DNA from: a virus
Virus record (IMG/VR): IMGVR_UViG_3300017987_000194
Location: 1-37,040 of that record
DNA length: 37,040 nucleotides
Reading direction: 5' to 3' (one strand)
Both the position numbers and the translations under genes were made by a program. How positions within the stretch are numbered: the stretch's first letter is position 1; the number at the start of each line of letters is the position of its first letter. The notes beneath the pieces were generated by a model that had not been told where the DNA came from, searched no databases, and saw nothing but the letters and a program-made list of their open reading frames with translations. Below, in pieces: positions 14,721-21,909 of the stretch.

Positions 14721-17465
14721 ATGCCAGCAAACGCCGTCGCAATGGGAAAGGCTTACGTCGTCGTCGGAGCGCGGACGGGTCCGCTCTTTAAGGCGTTAGG
14801 CAACGCAGAAAAGCGGATCGCAAGGTTCGGCGCGAAAGTCGGACAGATCGCCGGGGGCTTCGCAAAGCTTGGGACGGCGATCGCTCTTCCGTTTGTCGCG
14901 GCGTCTCGGGTCGGCTTGGAATTTGAAAAGCAAATGTCCGAGGTTCGAGCCGTAACCGGAGCGACGGTCGAGGAATTCCAACGGCTCGAAAAGACGGCGC
15001 GAGATTTGGGGGCGTCGACTTCCTTTACAGCAAGCGAAGTAGGTTCGGCAATGGCGCAACTCGGCCGCGCAGGTTTTGAGGCGAACGAGATCATTGCCGC
15101 AATCCCGACGACGCTTGCTCTTGCCCGGGCGTCCGGGTTGGGGATGGGGGAAGTCGCGGAGATCGTGGCGGACGTGGGGCGAGCTTTCGAGGTAAGCGCG
15201 GGAGAGATTGTCACCGTTGCGGACGCGATAACCTTTACGGCAAACAATGCGACAACTAACATCTCTCAAATGGGGGAGGCGTTAAAGTTCGTCGGCGCGT
15301 CCGCCAACGCCGCCGGACAGAACTTGACGACGATCACCGGGGCTCTTGGTATCCTCGCAAACCAAGCGATCAAGGGAAGCCAAGCGGGGACGTCTCTAAA
15401 TACGATCCTTGTCAAGCTCGCGGAGGTTAAGGTTCAAGATCGGTTGGCGGATCTCAAGGTGGAAATCAAAGACGCGTCCGGCGAAATGCGGGACATGACG
15501 GGGATCCTTGGGGACCTTGGAAAGCGTCTCGAAAACGTCGGACAAGTCGAGCGGTTGGGGATCCTCTTTGAGTTGTTTGGAAAGCGCGGACTCGCGGCGG
15601 CGCAGATTCTTACGAAAATGAACGCGGAATGGAGCGAGTTTACGCAACGGACGAAAGCCGCGACGGGCGTTACGCAAACGACCGCCGACATTATGGAGGG
15701 CCGGTTCAATAAAGCGCTCAACCAAGCCAAGAGCGCGTTCGAGGGATTGCTAATCACGATCTCGAAGCAAGTACAACCTACGTTTACGGCTTGGCTAAAG
15801 ACGCTCACGGACACGTTTAACCAGATCGCGATTTTCACAAAGGAAAATAAGGATCTTGTGATTACGCTTGCGGAAGTCGGGGCCGCAGCGATCGCCCTTG
15901 CGGGCGCGTTTGGAACGCTTGCGGTTGCCGCCAAGTCCGCTTCGTTTGCGATTGGGCTTGCGTCCGGCTTGGGAGGGGCGGTCGCGGCAACCGGAACCGG
16001 GCTCGCGGCTCTTGGTACAATAGCGAAAGCGACGGCGTTTACGTTTGCGGCAAGCGTCGCGCCGTCCGTAGGATCTGCGGCGTTGGCTTTCCAGGGGCTT
16101 TCCATATCTACGCTTGCGGCGTCGTCCGGGTTGCTCAAGCTAAAGGCGCTCGTCGCCGTTGGCATAATCGCGCCGTTCGCAGCGGCGGCGACAATCATTG
16201 GTTCCGTCGTCGCGATAACGTGGAAGCTTTGGAACCTTTGGAGCGACAATAAAGCGATAATAAAGGTCCAAAACGACATTGACAAACTCAACATAATCAT
16301 GCGGGAGCAAAAAGACGCGCTCGACGATCTCGACAAGCTCGACGAAATCTTGGGGAACAAGCTCGACGCCGAGGGCGCGGTTGCGGACGTTGACGCGAGG
16401 ATCCAAAGGCTAAAGGATCTCGGCAAGACCGAGAAGGAAGTAACCGATCAACTCTTAAAGGATCGTGAGATTCTTGCCCGTCAGTCTTCCGCCGACTTGC
16501 AGGGAAGCGCGTTGGGTGGGAATCAGCGAGACGAAATGCAACGCCGCTCCAAGTTGTTACTCGGGGCGACGCAACTTGCGCTTGACGAAAACAAAGCCGC
16601 GACGATCAAGAGCGAAAAGGAGAAAGCCAAGGAAATTCTTGATATTCGCTTGGACCTTATCGAGAGGCTAAAGAAACTCCAAAGCGACTTCGAGGGCAAG
16701 GTTCGGGATCGCGGCGCGGCGGAAGCGTCGGCGGCGGACGCCGAGGCGTTCAAGAAACGTCTTGGGATTGATCCGGAACAAGTCGCGAAGGACCTTGACC
16801 AAGTGATCGCACGGGGCCGCGTAAACCTCGCAAGACTGAAAGCGGAAGCGGACGACGCGTTCGCGCAAGCCGGGGAAGCCGCGACGCGGGACAATGTCCG
16901 GGCGGCGCAGGAGGCGGTCGCTGCCTACAATATGGAAGCGAAGGGGCTTGACGTCTTGGCGGCGCGGCGTCGCCAAGCGGCGCAAGCGTTGACGGCGATC
17001 GCGCAGGAAGAAAAGGATCGGGCAACCAAGACGATCGGAGAGGCGGTCGCCCTACAGCAAAAGATCATCGACTCCGGCAACGTGAACCCATTTATCGAAG
17101 GGGCGACGTCGCAGTTTGACGGCTTAACCGAGGCGGCGAAAGACGCGTTGACGGGAATCCTCGAAGAGATCCAACGCTTGCGGGAAGCTTTCGCGGACGG
17201 ACTCATTGACGAGGCGACGTTTCGGCGGGATCTCGCCGGACTGCGCGAGCAAGCGGACGACGCGTTCGCAGCGCGGCGCGGCGGAGCCGGGGGCGCAGGG
17301 ACAACGCGCCGCGAGACGGGGACCTTTGGGACGTTCTCCGCGAGAGAGGCGGCGGGGAGTCTCGGACCGGCAACGCTCGCCGTCGCAAAGGAACAACTCG
17401 GAGCGCTCCGCGAATTGGTCCGCCTTGGTAAGAAGAACTCAGGAACGGCGGCGTATACAGGATAA
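14721..17465 (+). CDS. Tail tape measure protein (914 aa)
   Basis: Sets tail length and travels with DNA into the host. Residues about 60-290 match the TP901-type tape measure domain: MSEVRAVTGATVEEFQRLEK, DLGASTSFTASEVGSAMAQL, GRAGFEANEI, ISQMGEALKFVGASANAAGQ and GSQAGTSLNTIL. A hydrophobic, Ala/Gly-rich central region (about 385-510) contains probable membrane-penetrating segments (EVGAAAIALAGAFGTLAVAA and others), followed by long coiled coils to about residue 830 and a Gly/Ala-rich tail. The usual estimate of 1.5 angstrom per residue suggests a tail of roughly 135 nm. No lytic transglycosylase or peptidase motif is apparent in it. Confidence 0.92.
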   Translation: MPANAVAMGKAYVVVGARTGPLFKALGNAEKRIARFGAKVGQIAGGFAKLGTAIALPFVAASRVGLEFEKQMSEVRAVTGATVEEFQRLEKTARDLGASTSFTASEVGSAMAQLGRAGFEANEIIAAIPTTLALARASGLGMGEVAEIVADVGRAFEVSAGEIVTVADAITFTANNATTNISQMGEALKFVGASANAAGQNLTTITGALGILANQAIKGSQAGTSLNTILVKLAEVKVQDRLADLKVEIKDASGEMRDMTGILGDLGKRLENVGQVERLGILFELFGKRGLAAAQILTKMNAEWSEFTQRTKAATGVTQTTADIMEGRFNKALNQAKSAFEGLLITISKQVQPTFTAWLKTLTDTFNQIAIFTKENKDLVITLAEVGAAAIALAGAFGTLAVAAKSASFAIGLASGLGGAVAATGTGLAALGTIAKATAFTFAASVAPSVGSAALAFQGLSISTLAASSGLLKLKALVAVGIIAPFAAAATIIGSVVAITWKLWNLWSDNKAIIKVQNDIDKLNIIMREQKDALDDLDKLDEILGNKLDAEGAVADVDARIQRLKDLGKTEKEVTDQLLKDREILARQSSADLQGSALGGNQRDEMQRRSKLLLGATQLALDENKAATIKSEKEKAKEILDIRLDLIERLKKLQSDFEGKVRDRGAAEASAADAEAFKKRLGIDPEQVAKDLDQVIARGRVNLARLKAEADDAFAQAGEAATRDNVRAAQEAVAAYNMEAKGLDVLAARRRQAAQALTAIAQEEKDRATKTIGEAVALQQKIIDSGNVNPFIEGATSQFDGLTEAAKDALTGILEEIQRLREAFADGLIDEATFRRDLAGLREQADDAFAARRGGAGGAGTTRRETGTFGTFSAREAAGSLGPATLAVAKEQLGALRELVRLGKKNSGTAAYTG

Positions 17466-17476
17466 AGGGAAAGACA

Positions 17477-18394
17477 ATGGCGGACTATGACGATTACAGA
17501 CCGACAAGCGAACTTACTTGGACAAGCGACGGAAAGACGATAACCCGCACAATCTATATCCGGGCGCTTGACGAGATCGAAGCTCACCAGCACGTCGACG
17601 CGCCGCAACGCGGAGACGCAATCGATCTCTCCGATTCTTCCGGCGTCAATGAGTATCTGTATTGTACGGAGGTCGACGTTGCGCAAATCGCGGAAGCGGC
17701 GGCGGACGACGATCAGAATTTCTTGTTCGAGGTAACGGCTACCTATAGTCCGCTAGGCGGGCGCAATCCGACGCCGGTTGAGGGCAAAGCAACATGGAAA
17801 GTCGGCTTCCGTCCGCAACAGATCTTGATCCGGGAAGTCGACAACAATTCAGATCAAACGCATTACGCGCCGGGAAGCGGGGCGGAGGACTGGAAGCCCG
17901 TAACGACCGGGATCAACGATACGCAAGAGGGGCCGCAGGGAGTCCAGATCGACGAAATGGTGGAAGCTCTACAGATCGAGTTTTGGAAGAACCCAAGCGA
18001 CGTCGAGGACTATTTGGACGACGTCCGTTCCATCGTCAACAAAACGAATAACGCCGCGTTCGAGGGACCTTGGGGAAGTTACGCCGCCGGGGAAGCCCGC
18101 ATAACGGGGCTCGACGTTATCCAGAACGGCGAAGATATTACAAGCGTTTCCGTCGAGATCTCGCGGAGCCGCAATCGCTCCGGGATCTCTGTCAGTCTGG
18201 ACAACGGCGGCGGGACTTCGGTTAGCGTCGACAAAGACGGTTGGCAATACCTTTGGGTTCGGTGGATCAAGAGTATCGGTCCGACCGATTCGGAAGAGAA
18301 AGTTCTTCCGCGCCGAATTGACGCGCACGTGGCAACGGTCTATGAATCGGGCGACTTTGGTTTGCTTGGCGTAACCGACGATATATGGAGCTAG
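17477..18394 (+). CDS. Distal tail/baseplate protein candidate (305 aa)
   Basis: I do not recognise a family. The protein is acidic and beta-rich, with N-terminal strands (SELTWTSDGKTITRTIYIRA), a mid-region with FEVTATYSPLGGRNPTPVEG and KATWKVGFRPQQILI, and a final domain of strands (VSVEISRSRNRSGISVSL, DGWQYLWVRWIKSIGP). Directly following the tape measure gene, it takes the place usually held by the distal tail or hub proteins. The Trp-rich middle and VxFRPQQ strand are compatible with a hub built from tube-like folds. The stop at 18394 abuts the next start at 18396. Confidence 0.5.
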   Translation: MADYDDYRPTSELTWTSDGKTITRTIYIRALDEIEAHQHVDAPQRGDAIDLSDSSGVNEYLYCTEVDVAQIAEAAADDDQNFLFEVTATYSPLGGRNPTPVEGKATWKVGFRPQQILIREVDNNSDQTHYAPGSGAEDWKPVTTGINDTQEGPQGVQIDEMVEALQIEFWKNPSDVEDYLDDVRSIVNKTNNAAFEGPWGSYAAGEARITGLDVIQNGEDITSVSVEISRSRNRSGISVSLDNGGGTSVSVDKDGWQYLWVRWIKSIGPTDSEEKVLPRRIDAHVATVYESGDFGLLGVTDDIWS

Positions 18395-18395
18395 T

Positions 18396-19256
18396 ATGGC
18401 GATCCCATTTGTCAAAACCGGACAAGCGATCCGGACGAGCCCGCTAAACGACGTCGTCCGGGCGGTTAACCTCTTGCAGTTTGGATCGGGTCCGGCTTTC
18501 CCCGGGATAGGGCAAGCCGGGATCCCCGCGCTCGCCTTGAACAAGACCGGCGCGGATATGAAGATGGGGCATTGTGCAAGCATTATCTACGACAACGCGA
18601 CGTCCTACCGGGACGATCCAACGCAACTCCAAGGGGTCGGAACGGTCTTGCGCTTGCGGGCTCCAACGGCGGACGATCTCGGGAACTTTGTTATCGCGGC
18701 GGAGAGCATTGCGGACGACCAAAGCGGATACGTCTACGTTTCCGGCGTCGTCTTGGCGCGGGTTGCGGACCTTGAGGGATCGGGGCCGGACGAATTGGCG
18801 GACATAGACGACACGGGCGGCGACACGGACGTTCTCAAGTTTGGCGCGTCCGGCGCGGCGCGAGTAATGGACATTATCACGGAGACAAACGACGCCGGGA
18901 TCTCTTGGTGCATGATCAAGTTTCCTCTTGGTGGCGCGTTGGAAGGGACCGCAGATACGCCGTTTCTTGTGGGCCGCGATCCGGACGACGATCCGGATTA
19001 CGACATATTGCATCCAGAAGCAATCGAAGAGACGGAGTGGGATCGCACGGAGGACGAATACCAAGACCAAGGATCCGGGTCCGTTCTCACGGACGGGCTA
19101 AAGCTCACGATCCAAACGCGGACGGAATACTTTGACACGGGCGACGAGAAACTTTACGGCTACTTCCGCGACTTTGTGTTTGACTCCGCCGGATTGCTCT
19201 TGACGGTCGGACCGGAGATCCGTTACGAGATTGAGGCTCCGGTTGTTTGTTCGTAG
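18396..19256 (+). CDS. Tail-associated protein of unknown fold (286 aa)
   Basis: Unrecognised by motif. The N-terminus (IRTSPLNDVVRAVNLLQF) is helical, then the sequence is a run of short beta strands with Asp/Gly turns (RLRAPTADDLGNFVIAAESI, GYVYVSGVVLARVADLEG), an acidic linker with DPDDDPDYDILHPE and a final beta domain (LKLTIQTRTEYFDTGDEKLY). The architecture of an N-terminal helix plus beta modules resembles proteins found at the tail tip. It lies 2 nt downstream of the previous gene, so the two are co-translated. Confidence 0.5.
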   Translation: MAIPFVKTGQAIRTSPLNDVVRAVNLLQFGSGPAFPGIGQAGIPALALNKTGADMKMGHCASIIYDNATSYRDDPTQLQGVGTVLRLRAPTADDLGNFVIAAESIADDQSGYVYVSGVVLARVADLEGSGPDELADIDDTGGDTDVLKFGASGAARVMDIITETNDAGISWCMIKFPLGGALEGTADTPFLVGRDPDDDPDYDILHPEAIEETEWDRTEDEYQDQGSGSVLTDGLKLTIQTRTEYFDTGDEKLYGYFRDFVFDSAGLLLTVGPEIRYEIEAPVVCS

Positions 19257-19275
19257 CTGGACGGGTTAACCTATA

Positions 19276-19962
19276 ATGACGCACATGCGGAAACACGCCG
19301 TCAACGGACACTTGACGAAACAGAAAACGGTTGCGGACAAACCGCTTGTCAAGTGTCCTCTTCCCTGCGACTATCCAACTTTGTATCTCACCGTTTCGGG
19401 AGCCGTTACCAAGAACGTTTATTGGTGCGGCTTTAGCTGGAGTCTCCCGACGGATAGCGGCTTGCGAGTCGAGGCTTGCCCTTGGAATTGGCAAGCCGGT
19501 TGGACGTATGTTGATTACTCGCCGTCCCCATTTGCTCCGCCGTCTTACATTGTACGGAGGAAGATCGGCGGGACTGAGTTTTGGATTATGTCGAACCACT
19601 ATACGATCCCGTATGCCAATTGGAAACGGTCGCTAACTCTTTTTCGGAACGTCTTGGATACGCGGATTTACTTTACATGGGGGACAATCTACGTCGTCCA
19701 CTACCATTTAAACGAACTCAATATTCAACCCGTAAGCGGCACGATCGGACAACCAAAAAGAGACAAGAAGGTTTGGCTTGCTTATTCGACTGTCACTCCC
19801 TACAGCTCGCTAAACTTGATCCTCGGAGTAGCGGAGCCGGTTGTCAATCCTACAACTCAGAGTTACACGTTCGACACGACAACGCCGAGCGCGTTCTACA
19901 ATCAGAAAACGATCAACGGTATCACGTACAAATGGGAAAAGGGGAACGGATGGCCACATTGA
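19276..19962 (+). CDS. Tail-region protein with Cys-rich N-terminus (228 aa)
   Basis: Not recognised. The first third holds several Cys (KCPLPCDYP, YWCGFSW, EACPWNW) and aromatic residues; the rest is beta-rich and Tyr/Trp-rich (TEFWIMSNHYTIPYANWKRS, YFTWGTIYVVHYHLNELN). High Tyr/Trp/Asn/Ser content is typical of carbohydrate-binding or receptor-binding domains at the tail tip. Its end overlaps the start of the first sulfotransferase gene by 13 nt, linking tail and glycan-modification genes in one transcript. Confidence 0.5.
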   Translation: MTHMRKHAVNGHLTKQKTVADKPLVKCPLPCDYPTLYLTVSGAVTKNVYWCGFSWSLPTDSGLRVEACPWNWQAGWTYVDYSPSPFAPPSYIVRRKIGGTEFWIMSNHYTIPYANWKRSLTLFRNVLDTRIYFTWGTIYVVHYHLNELNIQPVSGTIGQPKRDKKVWLAYSTVTPYSSLNLILGVAEPVVNPTTQSYTFDTTTPSAFYNQKTINGITYKWEKGNGWPH

Positions 19963-21182
19963 TCAGCGGTTGCCCGCGTTCGGGAACTAGCCTAATGATG
20001 CGGATCCTTATGGAGACGTTCGGAGAGGATCGGATCATTGGCTCCGGATTCCCAATGGAGGAAGCGCAAGAGGACGACGGACAAGCGGAAGAGGGGGAAG
20101 CTCCCGGCGTCGCGTCTCTCCGGAAGTATGCGAAAGCCCGTCGGCTCCGGCGGGGCCGCACGGAAAAGAAAAGAGAGAAAGCGCGGGACATGAACCCCGG
20201 CGGGTTCTTCGAGTCGACAAATTACGCCGTCAAGGGGATCTCTTTCCGATTGGATTTGCGGGACGAATTGCGGCGCATGATTGCGGGATCGAATCCGGGC
20301 GTTTTCGTCAAGGTGGTTTCCCAAGGACTACAGAACACGAACCCGCTCTACGTCGACCGCGTGATCTATATGGTGCGAGATCCCCGCGCCGTCGCCAAGA
20401 GCCAAGAGCGCTTGACGGTTCCGGGCTTCAACGATCAAGGCGGGCCGGTAGTCGACGGCGTCGAGCAAACGATCCATTCCGCGCAGATGTTTAACCGCGT
20501 TTCAATGGGCGCGGCGGCTTGGTTTTTGGCGTTCCCCGTCCCTGTCCACTTTGTCGAATACGACGACTTGATCGCGGAGCCCGCCGCAACCCTTGAGCGC
20601 TTGCGACTCTTTTTGCTTGAGGGGGACTTTGCGAAAGCCGTTGGCGTAATCGATCCGGAGCTCCGCCGGAGCATCCCGGAAGAGGACAGAACCGGCGAAG
20701 AGTGGGACCTAGCGGACGCGCTATACGCAAAGCTCCGCGCCGGTGATTGGCAAGGGCTCCGAGACGCCGCCCGCGCCCACTTCGATCGGAAGCGTAAGGA
20801 GTCGTTCGCAAACGCGTTCTATTGCTTCCGCATGAACGCGAAAATGTCGCGGACGGAGTGCGAGTTGTGTTATTCCCATCCCGACACGGCTTCGAACTTC
20901 TGTATGTCGGCGGAGACAATCCGCGTCGATTGGCGGAAAGAACCTTGCGCTTATGAATGTTTGACGCAAGGAAAGACGGTAGAGGAAAGCATTGCGGGGA
21001 CGCATTGGACCGGACCGCCGCGCCCTTGCAAGTTCCGGGGCGACGTCTCGGACGGATTCGCGGTTGCGCGGCGTCCGTGTTTGGGCGCAAGGGTCGACTG
21101 TCTTTGTCCGGACAATCTCGCGGACTTCGTAACGGCGAGCGTTTGCGGCAAGGGACGTTGCAAGTTCTACGCGGTAGACTAA
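19950..21182 (+). CDS. Sulfotransferase with Cys-rich C-terminal extension (410 aa)
   Basis: Transfers sulfate from PAPS to an acceptor, usually a sugar hydroxyl. The 5'-phosphosulfate-binding loop SGCPRSGTS lies at residues 6-14 and the 3'-phosphate-binding segment VIYMVRDPRAVAKS at about 138-150; FVEYDDLIAEPAATLERL is typical of the domain's C-terminal part. A long insertion (about residues 35-75, EEAQEDDGQAEEGEAPG then basic) separates loop and core. From about residue 290 to the end lies a region with about 14 Cys (TECELC, PCAYEC, VDCLC, CGKGRC), not part of known sulfotransferases and possibly a metal-binding or disulfide domain. The start at ATG 19950 has AAAAGGGG ahead. Confidence 0.85.
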   Translation: MATLISGCPRSGTSLMMRILMETFGEDRIIGSGFPMEEAQEDDGQAEEGEAPGVASLRKYAKARRLRRGRTEKKREKARDMNPGGFFESTNYAVKGISFRLDLRDELRRMIAGSNPGVFVKVVSQGLQNTNPLYVDRVIYMVRDPRAVAKSQERLTVPGFNDQGGPVVDGVEQTIHSAQMFNRVSMGAAAWFLAFPVPVHFVEYDDLIAEPAATLERLRLFLLEGDFAKAVGVIDPELRRSIPEEDRTGEEWDLADALYAKLRAGDWQGLRDAARAHFDRKRKESFANAFYCFRMNAKMSRTECELCYSHPDTASNFCMSAETIRVDWRKEPCAYECLTQGKTVEESIAGTHWTGPPRPCKFRGDVSDGFAVARRPCLGARVDCLCPDNLADFVTASVCGKGRCKFYAVD

Positions 21183-21201
21183 CAAGACGGGTTCTCGGAA
21201 A

Positions 21202-21909
21202 ATGAATTGGCTTATTGTCTCCCAAATGCGGAGCGGGTCGACGTTCCTTGGGGAAGCTTTGCAAGCGCAGGGGTTCCCCTATTATAATGAGTTGTTCACT
21301 CCGGAGATTTGCCGCCGCTCGAATATCCTCCCCCGGGACCTTGACGACAACATAAGCGCGTTTGTCTTGGATCAAGTTTGGTCGCAAGAGCGGGCGGGCT
21401 TTAAGATGATATACGGGCAGGCTACGCCGGACGTATGGGCGCGGCTTGTTCTTGCGCGGTTCGTAAAGGTAATCCACCTTGTCCGGGACGACGTCTTGGA
21501 GCAATATTCGTCCGTTCAATACTTGGAGCGCGTCGGAGTTAGCGCGAGAGTCGACGGCGTATGTCTTGGGACGGATGGGAAGGAAGCGACGCCGGACCTT
21601 GGCTTTCGGATGCGGGTCGATCCGGATCACTTCCGGGATTGGTTGGAGCGGAACCGCTATTGGCGGGAGTTTGTTTGGCGCTCTTTCCGAGACGGTCACG
21701 ACTACCAAGAGATCCCCTTTCCCGAAGTCTTTACGGAACCCGCCGTCAAGCGCGTTTGCTTCCGATTGAATCCAAACCACAAACACAAGCGCGGCGCAAT
21801 GCCAGGACACAAAGAGACGCCGCGACCGCGAGCGCGGGATATGATTACGAACATGGAGGAATTGCGGCGCGAGTTTCGGGGGACGGATTGGGAAAGGGTC
21901 TTGGAATGA
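21202..21909 (+). CDS. Second sulfotransferase, Stf0-like (235 aa)
   Basis: A shorter, different sulfotransferase. The PAPS loop SQMRSGSTF is at residues 7-15, and the 3'-phosphate segment VIHLVRDDVLEQYSS is near 91-105, where Arg and Ser are the expected binding residues. The gap between the motifs, the YNELF motif after the first helix and the LERNRYWREF helix resemble Stf0-type and related bacterial sugar sulfotransferases (Stf0 acts on trehalose in mycobacteria). The C-terminus lacks the Cys-rich region of its neighbour, so the two enzymes are not recent duplicates. Its stop overlaps the start of the next gene (ATGA). Confidence 0.8.
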   Translation: MNWLIVSQMRSGSTFLGEALQAQGFPYYNELFTPEICRRSNILPRDLDDNISAFVLDQVWSQERAGFKMIYGQATPDVWARLVLARFVKVIHLVRDDVLEQYSSVQYLERVGVSARVDGVCLGTDGKEATPDLGFRMRVDPDHFRDWLERNRYWREFVWRSFRDGHDYQEIPFPEVFTEPAVKRVCFRLNPNHKHKRGAMPGHKETPRPRARDMITNMEELRREFRGTDWERVLE

